A stretch of 64,000 bases of DNA from Arthrobacter woluwensis (GTDB taxonomy: Bacteria > Actinomycetota > Actinomycetes > Actinomycetales > Micrococcaceae). Location of the stretch: contig NZ_FNSN01000003.1 of the NCBI RefSeq assembly GCF_900105345.1, positions 3,162,001-3,226,000 of the forward strand, read 5' to 3'. Every line of letters begins with the position of its first letter. The stretch's first letter is position 1. This document shows, piece by piece, positions 35,631-44,572 of the stretch. The translations under genes were made by a program, and so were the position numbers. The notes below the pieces were generated by a model. The model had not been told where the DNA came from and did no database searches. It worked only from the letters and a program-made list of their open reading frames with translations.

Positions 35631-37187
35631 ATGACCTCTTCACCGCACTCTCATGCCTCCCTGCGATGGCAGCAGGGGCGACGCCTCGGCGCCGTCACCG
35701 CCGTCGTGGCACTCACCACCGTGAGCGCCGGCCTCTCCCCAGCCGCCGCCGACACCCCGTCGTCGTCCTCCGCCTCCGCTGCCCCCGTCTCGGTGTCCTT
35801 CACAGGGAAGAACGCCGTCACCTGGGGCGGCAGCTCCGCGGCCTACCCGTCCAACCCGGGCCCCAACTACGGTTACGTGCCGAACGATGTGCAGCTCGGA
35901 TCCGCGAGCACGACCATCGGCGGCGCGTCCGTGGCGCTCTCCAGCCTGGTCCGGCTGGACTCCGGCGGTCTGCTGACCAGCATCAGCCAGGCCGGCTCGG
36001 CCCTCAACTCCCGTGGCGCATCAGGGGCGCTCGGGCAGAACTTCACGTTCCCCACCACCGGTGATCCGTCACAGGCCGCCCACATCGACCTGATCAAGGC
36101 CGGAGCGGGGTCCACGATCCCGGCGGGCCTCGTGGACAGTGTCACGCTGGACCTCGGCGCCTTCGCCTCGGAGACCAGCTTCGTCAACGGACGTCTGCAG
36201 GACCCCGACGGCGTCGGCGGCCCGGGCCGTTACCGCGTCGGTCAGGCCGATGTCACCGTGAAGTCCTCCGCCGTGAAGAATGCGGCGGCCCAGTTGTACA
36301 ACGGTCTGGGCGCTGTGGACCGGAAGATCGAGCAGATCGTCAACCAGGGCGTTCCGCTGAACAAGCTCAACGGCCTGCTCGGCGTCGTCCACCCCACCCC
36401 GACCATGACCGTGCAGAGCAACACCCGTGACAAGGTGTTCTCGAAGCTGCTGGCCCAGCCGCTGACCTCCAAGAACAAGCTCGTCACCATCGATCTGTCC
36501 ACGGGCACCGTCAAGGTCCACCTGGACCAGCTCGCCTCCGGCGGTCTGAACTCGCAGAGCCCGAACAAGGAGCTCATCGACTCCAAGGACTACCCGCTGA
36601 TCGCGCAGACGGTCCACGACCTGATGCATGACGCGACCAACATCGCGGTCGGCGCGGTGGAGAACTCGCTCGATGCCGTGAAGATCAAGCTCAGCTGGGT
36701 CGGTCCGCTCCTGCTGAGCCCCAACGGTCTCAACATCACCTGGAGCTTCACCCTGAAGCAGGCGGCGACCGGCACGCTCCCGGCCCCGGTCAACAACAGC
36801 AGCGGGCTGCTCGGCGGGGTGGTCGGCAGCCTCGTGACCACCCTGGCCAAGTCCGCCAACGTGGTGGGCACGGTCTTCCGCCCGGTCTACAACCTGGTGA
36901 TCGCCAACGCCGGCGACGGGGTGTTCGATCTGCTCATCAACCAGATCAAGTTCGGATTCACCTCCACCGTGGTGAACATGCTCCAGCCGGTCTTCACCGC
37001 CGCCACCCAGGTGGTCTCCGTGAAGGTCAACAGCCAGAGCACCGAGACCTGCACCCCTGCGGGCGGCGCCCCGGTGCCGAGCTCCCATTCGCTCTCGGCG
37101 CTGAGCCTGTCCTTCCTGAAGTCCGCCGACGGCGCACGTCTGGACCTGGGCAAGTCCTCCGCGAAGGCGACCCCGGCCGGCTGCTGA
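35631..37187 (+). CDS. Large secreted protein, choice-of-anchor G type
   Basis: 518 residues. A signal peptide with twin Arg (GRRLGAVTAVVALTTVSAGLS) is cleaved near residue 41 (AAADTP). The mature part is repetitive, Ser/Gly/Val/Asn-rich beta-type sequence (about 45-515) including GGRYRVGQADV-like and NGLLGVVHPTPTMTVQSNTRD segments. The pattern resembles choice-of-anchor G surface proteins of Arthrobacter relatives. No LPXTG or membrane anchor is visible. Function unknown; a matrix or adhesion role is a guess. It is followed by a strong hairpin and the copper-amine-oxidase-like gene. Confidence 0.7.
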   Translation: MTSSPHSHASLRWQQGRRLGAVTAVVALTTVSAGLSPAAADTPSSSSASAAPVSVSFTGKNAVTWGGSSAAYPSNPGPNYGYVPNDVQLGSASTTIGGASVALSSLVRLDSGGLLTSISQAGSALNSRGASGALGQNFTFPTTGDPSQAAHIDLIKAGAGSTIPAGLVDSVTLDLGAFASETSFVNGRLQDPDGVGGPGRYRVGQADVTVKSSAVKNAAAQLYNGLGAVDRKIEQIVNQGVPLNKLNGLLGVVHPTPTMTVQSNTRDKVFSKLLAQPLTSKNKLVTIDLSTGTVKVHLDQLASGGLNSQSPNKELIDSKDYPLIAQTVHDLMHDATNIAVGAVENSLDAVKIKLSWVGPLLLSPNGLNITWSFTLKQAATGTLPAPVNNSSGLLGGVVGSLVTTLAKSANVVGTVFRPVYNLVIANAGDGVFDLLINQIKFGFTSTVVNMLQPVFTAATQVVSVKVNSQSTETCTPAGGAPVPSSHSLSALSLSFLKSADGARLDLGKSSAKATPAGC

Positions 37188-37203
37188 CCGCAGCCCGCCC
37201 CAC

Positions 37204-37239
37204 CCGAGGGTGTGCCGTCACCGGACGGCACACCCTCGG
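37204..37239 (+). terminator. Hairpin between the secreted protein gene and the amine-oxidase-like gene
   Basis: A 16-bp perfect stem pairs 37204-37219 with 37224-37239 around a 4-nt loop, 17 bp after the stop at 37187 and 55 bp before GTG 37294. It could be a terminator or a stabilising/attenuating hairpin that sets relative expression of the two genes. Confidence 0.6.
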
Positions 37240-37293
37240 CGTGTCCGCCGCCTGGCCCGCCGCCAGGCTCCCCAGAACCTTCCAGGAGGAACC

Positions 37294-38664
37294 GTGACCC
37301 GGAAGACCAAGCTCCTTCTCGCCCTCGCAGTCGCAGTGCTCGTCTTCCTCGGCGGGTGGGCCGGAGGGACCCTCGCGGCACCCGGCCGGACCGCTTCCGC
37401 GGAGCCCGCACCGGCGTCGTCGCCGTCCGCTGTGGCCGACCCAGGCGCGCCGGAGTGTGGCGACGGGGCGAAGGCCCTCACCCACCGGTTCCCGGCTGGC
37501 AGTTCCTGGACCATGTGCTGGAGTGTCGATCCCCAGCAGGGCCTCACCCTCACGAAGGTGGGCTACACGGCGCCGGGCCAGAAGACGCTGCCGGTCGTCC
37601 AGGAGATCTCGCTCTCGCAGTTGGAGGTCCCCTATGACACCGGTGTCCGCACCACCAAGGACATCACCGAGCACGGTTTCGGGGGACGCAACATGAAGAC
37701 GCTCGGCTCGGCCGAGTGCGCCGGCACCAGGATCGCCGCGGTGCTCCCCGATTTCGGCACCGGAGCGGTGGGCGGTTCGGAGACCCGTGAGGTGTTGTGC
37801 ACGGAAGAGGTCGACGCCGGCCTGGGCCGCCGCAGCGAGTACACCGGAAGCCCGGTCGCCCAACGTGGCCGTTCCTTCGAGATCAGCACGCTCTCCGTGG
37901 TCGGCTGGTATGAATACCTCTCCCTGTACAGCTTCGGCGAAGACGGCAGCATCACCCCGCGCCTGGGCGCCACGGGTGATCTCTCCCCGGCGGATTACTC
38001 CCACGACGCCGAGCACGGCTCCCCCGTGGGCCCGGGCACCGCCGAGGCCGCCACGAGCCACAACCACAACGCGGTCTGGCGGATCCACTGGGGGCTGCCG
38101 GGAAGCCAGAGCGTCCAGGAGTACAACGCGGACTTCACGGGGCAGCGTGGCAAGGATGCGGCGATCGTGAACGGCACCTTCACCCCGCTGGCCACCGAGA
38201 CCCAGAGGCTGCGGGACGACCGCCGCTGGTGGCGTGTCCTGGGCGGCGCCAGGAATCCGGACGGGCACCAGGTGTCCTACCGCATCCAGCTCGATCAGAG
38301 CGATGGCTACACCCCGCACAGCCACGGCGACCACGCCGGCCAGACCGGTCCCGGTTCAGGTGATGCGGCTTTCGGCTACGACGTGGCCTTCACGCAGTTC
38401 AAGGACTGCGAGCGCTACGCCACCCAGAACCTGTCCGCCGGCTGCCCCTCCTCCGGGATCCCTCAGTTCGTGTCCGGGGAGAAGCTCGACGACGTCGTCT
38501 CCTGGGTGGCCGTCTCCTATCACCACGTGCCGCGCGATGAGGATCAGAGCCCCATGGACGTGCACTGGCAGGGTTTCTCCCTCCAGCCGCGGGACGCGTT
38601 CAGCCAGAACCCGCTGACACCCCCGGAGCGCTCCACGGTGAATGGGAAACCCGCAGCCAAGTGA
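37294..38664 (+). CDS. Exported compact copper-amine-oxidase homologue (catalytic domain only)
   Basis: 456 residues from GTG 37294 after AGGAGGA, against about 640 for Arthrobacter globiformis amine oxidase. A signal/anchor (LLLALAVAVLVFLGGWAGG) and Pro/Ala linker replace the usual N-terminal domains. Family landmarks are in order: ISLSQLEVPYDTG; catalytic-base region DITEHGFG (Asp123); GWYEY (204-208), with Tyr206 at the topaquinone precursor site but Trp205 where the family has Asn; copper ligands HNH (His256/258); and YHHVPRDED (third His at 410-411) before VHWQGFSLQPRDAFSQNPL. If active it would oxidise primary amines outside the cell. The assignment is from remembered family motifs. Confidence 0.8.
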   Translation: MTRKTKLLLALAVAVLVFLGGWAGGTLAAPGRTASAEPAPASSPSAVADPGAPECGDGAKALTHRFPAGSSWTMCWSVDPQQGLTLTKVGYTAPGQKTLPVVQEISLSQLEVPYDTGVRTTKDITEHGFGGRNMKTLGSAECAGTRIAAVLPDFGTGAVGGSETREVLCTEEVDAGLGRRSEYTGSPVAQRGRSFEISTLSVVGWYEYLSLYSFGEDGSITPRLGATGDLSPADYSHDAEHGSPVGPGTAEAATSHNHNAVWRIHWGLPGSQSVQEYNADFTGQRGKDAAIVNGTFTPLATETQRLRDDRRWWRVLGGARNPDGHQVSYRIQLDQSDGYTPHSHGDHAGQTGPGSGDAAFGYDVAFTQFKDCERYATQNLSAGCPSSGIPQFVSGEKLDDVVSWVAVSYHHVPRDEDQSPMDVHWQGFSLQPRDAFSQNPLTPPERSTVNGKPAAK

Positions 38665-38684
38665 TGCCGGGTGCTCTCAACGGC

Positions 38685-40646
38685 TCAGCCCTGTGCGGGC
38701 CGACCGCTCTCCCCGTCTCCTGAGGAATCCGGCTCGAGGTCCTGGCCGGCCTCCTGGAGGGCGTCATGGGCCTCGGCGAACTGCGTGGTGTACAGCTCGG
38801 CGTAACGTCGCCCGGAACGGAGCAGTTCAGTGTGCGTGCCCCGCTCGACGATCCGACCGCCCTCGACCACCAGGATCTGGTCGGCGTCCCGGATGGTCGA
38901 CAGACGGTGGGCGATGACGACGGCGGTCCGCCCGCTTAGCGCGGCCGCGAGCGCCTCCTGCACGGCGGCTTCGTTCGCGGAGTCCAGGGCGGCGGTCGCT
39001 TCGTCGAGGATCACGACGCGCGGGCCGGCCACGAGGAGCCTCGCGATCGTCAGGCGCTGGCGCTCTCCGCCGGAGAGACGGTAGCCCCGCTCCCCCACCA
39101 CGGTGTCCAGGCCGTCGGGCAGGGACCGGACCATGTCCTCGAGCCGGGCCTGGCGGAGCGCGTCCCAGAGCTCGTCATCAGTCGCGTCCGGCCGCGGCAG
39201 ACGGAGGTTCGAACCGATGGTCTCGTGGAACAGGTGGCCGTCCTGCGTCACCATGCCGACGCCCTGACGCAGGGAGTCGAAGCTCAGTTCGCGGACGTCG
39301 ACGCCCTCGCCGGGCCGCGAGCCGCCCAGCAGCACGGCTCCGGAGTCGACGTCGTACAGCCGTGCCAGAAGCTGCGCCACGGTGGACTTGCCCGCGCCGG
39401 ACGAGCCGACCAGCGCGACGGTCTGCCCGGGTTCGGCGCGGAAGCTCAGACCGTGGAGGACCTCCTCGCCACCCCGGGAGTCCAGCACCGCCACATCCTC
39501 CAGGGACACCAGGGACACCTGCTCGGCCGACGGATAGGAGAAGCGGACGTCCTTGAACTCGACGGCGAGCGCTCCCGCGGGCAGGGTCCGCGGCTGCTCG
39601 ACCTCCCGGATGATGGGCCGGAGGTCCAGGACCTCGAAGACCCGCTCGAAGCTCACGAGCGCGCTCATGATCTCGACGCGCGCGTTGCTGAGGCCGGTGA
39701 GCGGCACGTAGAGGCGCGTGAGGAGCAGCGCCAGCACGACGACGTCGCCCGCTCCCAGCGTCCCGTGCAGCGCCAGCCAGCCGCCGACCCCGTAGACGAG
39801 GGCGAGCGCGAGCGCCGAGACGAGCGTCAGGCTCGTGACGAACGTGAACTGGAGCATGGCGGTGCGGACGCCGATGTCCCGTACGCGATGCGCGCGGGCT
39901 TCGAACTCCCGGGACTCGTCCGAGGGGCGGCCGAACAGTTTGATGAGGGTCGCGCCGGGCGCGGAGAACCGCTCCGTCATCTGGGTGCCCATGGACGCGT
40001 TCTGGGCGGCGGCTTCTCGGCGCAGCGCGGCCAGTCGTCCGCCCATGAGGCGCGCGGGCACCAGGAACAGCGGGAGGAGGACCAACGCGAGGAGCGTGAC
40101 GAGCCAGGACTTGTCGAGCATGACCACGAGCGTCAGCGTCAAGGAGACCAGGTTGCTGACCACCGAGGACAGTGTTCCGGCGAAGGCCGCCTGCGCGCCG
40201 ACCACGTCATTGTTCAGGCGGCTGACAAGGGCCCCCGTGCGGGTCCTCGTGAAGAAGGCGACCGGCATGCGCTGCACGTGGTCGAAGACGGCGGTGCGGA
40301 GGTCCAGGATGACGTCCTCGCCGATCGTCGCGGAGAACCACCGGACCAGCAGCCCGACGCCGGCCTCGGCCACGGCGACGACCGCGATGAGCACCGCGAG
40401 CCGGACCACGAGGTCGACGTCCTTACCGGCCACGATTGCATCGACCACCTGCCCCGCGAGCAGCGGCGTGGCCACGGCCAGGAAGGCCGCCACGATGGAC
40501 AGCAGGATGAATCCGATCAGGCGTCCGCGGTGCGGGACGGCGAACGCCAGTACGCGGCGGATGGTCTCCCGGGAGAAGGGACGCCGGCCTTCCTGCGCGC
40601 GGGAAAGGTTGTAAAGGGAGCTCATCGCCGCCCGGTCCATACTCAT
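38685..40646 (-). CDS. ABC transporter, fused permease and ATP-binding protein
   Basis: 653 residues. The N-terminal half has six membrane helices (ABC exporter type 1). The C-terminal nucleotide-binding domain shows Walker A VGSSGAGKSTVAQLL, Q-loop MVTQDGHLF, signature LSGGERQRLTIARLL and Walker B VVILDEATAALD. This is a homodimeric or half-transporter exporter of the MsbA/multidrug type; the substrate is unknown. It is convergent with the amine-oxidase-like gene (20-bp gap) and stands alone. Confidence 0.95.
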   Translation of the reverse strand: MSMDRAAMSSLYNLSRAQEGRRPFSRETIRRVLAFAVPHRGRLIGFILLSIVAAFLAVATPLLAGQVVDAIVAGKDVDLVVRLAVLIAVVAVAEAGVGLLVRWFSATIGEDVILDLRTAVFDHVQRMPVAFFTRTRTGALVSRLNNDVVGAQAAFAGTLSSVVSNLVSLTLTLVVMLDKSWLVTLLALVLLPLFLVPARLMGGRLAALRREAAAQNASMGTQMTERFSAPGATLIKLFGRPSDESREFEARAHRVRDIGVRTAMLQFTFVTSLTLVSALALALVYGVGGWLALHGTLGAGDVVVLALLLTRLYVPLTGLSNARVEIMSALVSFERVFEVLDLRPIIREVEQPRTLPAGALAVEFKDVRFSYPSAEQVSLVSLEDVAVLDSRGGEEVLHGLSFRAEPGQTVALVGSSGAGKSTVAQLLARLYDVDSGAVLLGGSRPGEGVDVRELSFDSLRQGVGMVTQDGHLFHETIGSNLRLPRPDATDDELWDALRQARLEDMVRSLPDGLDTVVGERGYRLSGGERQRLTIARLLVAGPRVVILDEATAALDSANEAAVQEALAAALSGRTAVVIAHRLSTIRDADQILVVEGGRIVERGTHTELLRSGRRYAELYTTQFAEAHDALQEAGQDLEPDSSGDGESGRPAQG

Positions 40647-40916
40647 GGCTTGTCCTCCTCGGACGTGATCCGGCGGCCGGGTTCCGCGGTGAGGCCGTTC
40701 CGGGACAGGGAAAAACCCGCCGCTCCGAACTTGGGGGGTATCCGGCGCGGCGGGCTCCGGGCAAAAACTCTAACAGAGGCCCGAGAGACGGCGCAAAGGT
40801 CGCTGCGGCGCGAGCGGCTCTGTCGGGGCCTGGCGCACGAACTAGTCAGTACGCGAACCTTTACCAAACGGTGATCTGATCACGGATGTGTTTTGTACAG
40901 AACCTGGGATAATAGA

Positions 40917-41000
40917 AGACGTGTGATCGTGGCGTCTGGGGAGGCGCTCACACATTGGGGGGATGAGCGGCGGCGAACCGGGGGGTTCGCCACCGCTCAG
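40917..41000 (-). ncRNA. Candidate structured RNA resembling 6C RNA (strand uncertain)
   Basis: Read on the minus strand, the locus gives two stem-loops each with a run of six C: a 15-pair stem with one mismatch (40964-40979 with 40984-40999, C run 40980-40985) and a 6-bp stem (40945-40950 with 40964-40969, C run 40957-40962). Two adjacent hairpins with C-rich loops define the actinobacterial 6C RNA. On the plus strand the same DNA has a GATAAT at 40908-40913 and the long hairpin followed by CCTTTTAAG as a terminator, so a plus-strand G-loop RNA is also possible. The short stem shares sequence with the long one, so they are mutually exclusive in full. Confidence 0.4.
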
Positions 41001-41309
41001 CCTTTTAAGGGCTCTCTCGCTCCCCGGAAAACCTCCCCCAAGCCTTCGTCAGGTCATGCTGGAAACTAGCCTGTGACCTGCTTGACGTCAGATCGTCAGT
41101 TACCTGCGGCTTGAACCACTCTCTCCGCACCTGCCGGCCCGGCCACGCCGTGTCCGTTCGCGCCGCACGGGGACCCCCTGAACAGTCACAACCGCCTCCT
41201 TACGGCCGGCGACGGCGTCGCCCTCCGGTGATTGTTGGTCCGGACCGCGGCGATCCCTAGCATGGGCATGTTATCCACCCTTTATTGTGAATCATTCGAA
41301 AGAGGAAAC
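41001..41309. other. Intergenic region upstream of the aquaporin gene
   Basis: This 309-bp stretch completes a 663-bp gap between the ABC transporter and the aquaporin. Apart from AGAGGA (41301-41306) before ATG 41310 and a minus-strand CTGACG/TAGTTT pair 17 bp apart near 41080-41105 that could drive the candidate RNA, I see no feature. Confidence 0.4.
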
Positions 41310-42062
41310 ATGTCTGAGTCAATGACGACTGCTGCTCCCTCCGTGGCCGCCAAGCTCGGAGCCGAGATCGTCGGCACGTTCTTCCTGGTCTTCGGTGTCA
41401 TCGGCACCGCGCTCTTCACCGCAGGATTCGCCGCCGGCGAAGGCGGCCTCAACGTCGGCTTCCTCGGCGTCGCCCTCGCGCTGGGCCTCTCCGTGATCAT
41501 CGGGGCGTTCGCGTTCGGCCCGATCTCCGGCGGCCACTTCAACCCGGCCGTGACCCTCGGCCTCGCAGCGGCGGGACGCTTCGCGTGGAGGGACGTCGCG
41601 GCCTACCTGGTGGCGCAGGTCATCGGCGCCGTCCTGGGCGCGACCGCCCTCGTCGCCATCCTCGCCGGCGGCAAGGACGGCGCCCTCGCCGCGGCCCAGA
41701 AGGGCGGCTTCGCCTCCACCGGCTGGGGCGAGCTGTCTCCCGGTGGCTACAACGCGGCGTCGTTCTTCATCGCCGAGATCGTGGCGACCGCCCTGTTCGT
41801 CACCGTCATCCTCGCCGTCACGGGCAAGCGTGGCGCCGGCCAGCTGGCGCCACTGGCGATCGGGCTCACCCTGGTGGTCATCGCCCTCCTGGCCATCCCG
41901 GTGACGAACGGCTCCTTCAACCCGGCCCGCTCCATCGCCACGGCCGTCTATGGCGGCCCTGCCGCGCTGGCGCAGCTCTGGGCCTCGATCGTGGCCCCGA
42001 TCGCCGGAGGCCTGATCGCCGGTTTCGCCCACAAGGCCCTGTTCGAGGGCGAGGCGAAGTAG
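41310..42062 (+). CDS. Aquaporin (MIP-family channel)
   Basis: 250 residues from ATG 41310 after AGAGGA. Six membrane helices and the two NPA half-helices are present: SGGHFNPAVTLG and NGSFNPARSI, the Arg after the second NPA being the selectivity-filter Arg of water channels. Residues around the filter (Phe-rich, NPARS) fit AqpZ rather than a glycerol facilitator, but this is inferred. The long leader (from at least 41001) and the hairpin-rich locus upstream are notable. Confidence 0.92.
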   Translation: MSESMTTAAPSVAAKLGAEIVGTFFLVFGVIGTALFTAGFAAGEGGLNVGFLGVALALGLSVIIGAFAFGPISGGHFNPAVTLGLAAAGRFAWRDVAAYLVAQVIGAVLGATALVAILAGGKDGALAAAQKGGFASTGWGELSPGGYNAASFFIAEIVATALFVTVILAVTGKRGAGQLAPLAIGLTLVVIALLAIPVTNGSFNPARSIATAVYGGPAALAQLWASIVAPIAGGLIAGFAHKALFEGEAK

Positions 42063-42094
42063 CGGCCTGCCCGTCCGGCGGGTGAGCGCCGAGG

Positions 42095-43642
42095 TCAGGA
42101 TCCGCCAGGGCCGCTGCCCTCCGGCCCCGTCGGGGTTCTGAGCGAGTCCCAGTCCTGGGCCGCCCAATCGATCGGCCCCGAGTTCCGGGCGGCCTTGGGC
42201 GCACGCTTGCCGTCCGGCGCGGCGGCTTCGGCGCGCGACGACGGCGACGCCCCCGGCTTCGTCGGCTTCGGGGCGCCCGTCGCACTCCGCTCGTCGTGCT
42301 TCCAGGGCAGCGGAAGAGCCATCAGCTCCTCGCCCATCCGCACCCCGTGGGGCGGCACCACCAGGAGCAGCTCGGCCCCGGCCCATTCGGCCAGACCGTG
42401 GCCCGGCCCGCACGGCGAGGCCATGCCGAACACCGTGTGGCCGGGCACCAGACGCGCAGGGCGGAGTTCGGCGTCCAGGGCGCGCCCCGAGGGCACGGGC
42501 CGGAAGGCCTGGGCCTCGCGGCGCCCCAGGGAGGCGAACAAGGGCTCCCCCAGCAGGGCCAGCGCGGTCAGCGCTTCGCCGGGCGTGCCGGGCAGGCCGA
42601 GGACATGGCGGCCGTCCGGCAGCACGCCCGCCACCACGGTCTGGAGCGGTTCGCAGGACACGCCGTCCACCACGTACTCGATGCCGAGCGCCTCCAGCGC
42701 CTCGCGCAGATGGTCCTGCTCGCCCGCTCCCGTTCCACCGACCGTCACGACGACGTCGACGGGCGCCGCCGCGCCGTCGGCGTCCTCCTCCAGGGCCGCG
42801 CGCCACTCGGCCGCCGTGCCGGAGATCCTGACCGTGTTCTCGACCGCGACGCCCCAGGCGTCCAGCAGCAGCCCCAGCACCGGTCCCAGCGTGTCCCGGT
42901 CCTCACCCCACCCGGGACGGCCCTGAGTCACCAGGTGGCCCGACTGCACCACCTGCACCCGAGGCTTCGGAATGGCCGCGACGGTGTCGAGCCCGGCGCC
43001 GGCCAGCACTGCGAGGCGCAGCGGGTCCAGCGTCGAGCCACGGGCCACGAGGGGCGCGCCCGCAGGCAGCCCTTGCCCCGATGGCACGATATTCTCACCG
43101 TTGCGCGGCGCCCCGGGTCGGGCGCCCGGCGCACGGTCGACGACGGCGAGCCCCTCGGCGTCCAGCGTCACGCGGGCGTCTCCCAGGGCCAGCACGCCCT
43201 TGCCGCCGGGAGGCAGCGGCCGCCCCTTCTCGACACGGCTGCTCTGACGACCCGCCAGACGCTCCCCCGGTTCGGCGATCACCCACGGCGGACTGCCGTT
43301 GACGGCCCAGCCGTCGACCGCGGCCCTCGCGCCGAACGGGACGTCCTCCTCGGCGACGACGTCCTCGGCCGTCAGCAGGCCGGCCGCCTGCGCCAACGGC
43401 ACGTGAACGGCGGGAAGGGCTTCCACCCGGTCCTGCAGCAGGCTCCGGGCCTCATCCCAGCTGAGCTTGGCCGTGGGCACCCCGTCCTGTGCTGTCATGA
43501 CCGGCCGCTCCGGAAGCGGGGCAGACTCCGCAGACCGCTGACGGGCATCACGACGGCGCTCCCCCGCGTCTTCGACCTCGGTGTCTCTGAGCTCGGCGTC
43601 TCTGACATCGGCCGGCGCCTCCCTGCTCCTCGTCCCGTTCAT
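42095..43642 (-). CDS. moeA: Molybdopterin molybdotransferase (MoeA family)
   Basis: 515 residues, longer than typical MoeA (about 400-420) because of charged extensions at both ends: 48 N-terminal residues before MTAQDGV (ATG 43498, an alternative start) and an Ala/Pro/Lys-rich C-terminus. Core motifs include SWDEARSLLQDRV, VPLAQAAGLLTAEDVVAEEDVP, AAVDGWAV, GENIVPSGQGL and VVVTVGGTGAGEQDHLREAL, the MPT-binding GGTG. MoeA inserts molybdate into MPT-AMP to make molybdenum cofactor. Several core residues differ (FGARAAVDGWAV in place of FDNSAMDGYA), so a divergent paralogue is possible. No other moa/mog gene is adjacent. Confidence 0.8.
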   Translation of the reverse strand: MNGTRSREAPADVRDAELRDTEVEDAGERRRDARQRSAESAPLPERPVMTAQDGVPTAKLSWDEARSLLQDRVEALPAVHVPLAQAAGLLTAEDVVAEEDVPFGARAAVDGWAVNGSPPWVIAEPGERLAGRQSSRVEKGRPLPPGGKGVLALGDARVTLDAEGLAVVDRAPGARPGAPRNGENIVPSGQGLPAGAPLVARGSTLDPLRLAVLAGAGLDTVAAIPKPRVQVVQSGHLVTQGRPGWGEDRDTLGPVLGLLLDAWGVAVENTVRISGTAAEWRAALEEDADGAAAPVDVVVTVGGTGAGEQDHLREALEALGIEYVVDGVSCEPLQTVVAGVLPDGRHVLGLPGTPGEALTALALLGEPLFASLGRREAQAFRPVPSGRALDAELRPARLVPGHTVFGMASPCGPGHGLAEWAGAELLLVVPPHGVRMGEELMALPLPWKHDERSATGAPKPTKPGASPSSRAEAAAPDGKRAPKAARNSGPIDWAAQDWDSLRTPTGPEGSGPGGS

Positions 43643-43805
43643 CGTTCCGGCCCCCCGGGCCAGAACTCCAGCCTAGAACGGGAGCCGCGAACGGGCCGGG
43701 CCCGAGCCATCGTGTCGCCGCGGGAAGACCCGTGTCGGGCGGACGAGGCGCACCGGACCGGCCCCGGACGGCGGCGAGCCGGCCGGGGAGCTCACCGGGC
43801 AGGGA

Positions 43806-44306
43806 TCAGGCGGCGTCCTCGGCGGGCAGATAGGCGCTCCACTCAGGGGTGGGCTTCTCCAGCTCCTTGATCTGCCACACGGTCCCGACAGGAGGCCGCG
43901 GGATGAATCGCAGGCGCCAGCCCATCTCCGAAGGAGTGTGGTCCCCCTTGGTGTTGTTGCATTTGAGACAGCACGCCACGAGGTTCTCCCAGGAGTCCCG
44001 GCCACCGCGGGACCGGGGCAGGATGTGGTCGATGGTGTGCGCGGCCTTGCCGCAGTATCCGCAGCGATGACCGTCGCGGCGCAGGACTCCTCTCCTGCTG
44101 ACCGTCGAGACCACATTGTGCCGTGGTCTGATGTAACGGTTCAGCAGGATCACCGAGGGCCGTCCCAGGACTTCACGGGGGCCGACGACGGGTTCGCCGC
44201 CCTCCGAGACCACACTGGCCTTTCCAGCCAGCACAAGGACGAGCGCCCGGCGGAAGGTGACCACCGCGAGCGGTTCATATCCAGCATTCAGAACGAGAGT
44301 GCGCAT
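43806..44306 (-). CDS. HNH endonuclease domain protein
   Basis: 166 residues from ATG 44306, seven bases after AAGAGG; the ATG at 44312 is too close to that site. The HNH/McrA-like motif is clear: RDGHRCGYCGKAAHTIDHILPRS (CxxC, DH), then NLVACCLKCNNTKG. The N-terminal MRTLVLNAGYEPLAVVTFRRALVLVLAGKA is a highly conserved actinobacterial family start. A standalone gene without restriction-modification partner. Function in actinobacteria is unknown. Confidence 0.92.
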   Translation of the reverse strand: MRTLVLNAGYEPLAVVTFRRALVLVLAGKASVVSEGGEPVVGPREVLGRPSVILLNRYIRPRHNVVSTVSRRGVLRRDGHRCGYCGKAAHTIDHILPRSRGGRDSWENLVACCLKCNNTKGDHTPSEMGWRLRFIPRPPVGTVWQIKELEKPTPEWSAYLPAEDAA

Positions 44307-44498
44307 GCACATACCTCTTCACGGCCGCACCCGGCAGGGGCACGAGGGCCGGCTGCCCCCGGCGTGTCCGGGCTATGGATCGACGTAACCAGCCTAAACA
44401 CGCCCGGGCGCGTGCGCGATGCCTTGGCCCACATTGCGGACGTGTCGCGCGAAAAATTCACCCCTCGTTGGCGCCTTCGACAGTTCCCGGCTTAACGA

Positions 44499-44531
44499 CA
44501 GAAGGACCCCGCCACAGGCGGGGTCCTTCTG
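44499..44531 (-). terminator. Terminator hairpin
   Basis: A 15-bp perfect stem pairs 44499-44513 with 44517-44531 around a 3-nt loop, downstream of the NlpC/P60 gene; the minus-strand flank reads TCGTT. Confidence 0.7.
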
Positions 44532-44572
44532 ACAATCTCCAGCGGGAGGGGCTGGTGCTTCAGACCGAGGTC

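Noticed and set aside
40963-41068. Short ORF starting at ATG 40963 after a G-run
   Set aside because: The ATG lies inside hairpin-forming sequence, the frame is short with no homology I recognise, and the structure explains the composition.
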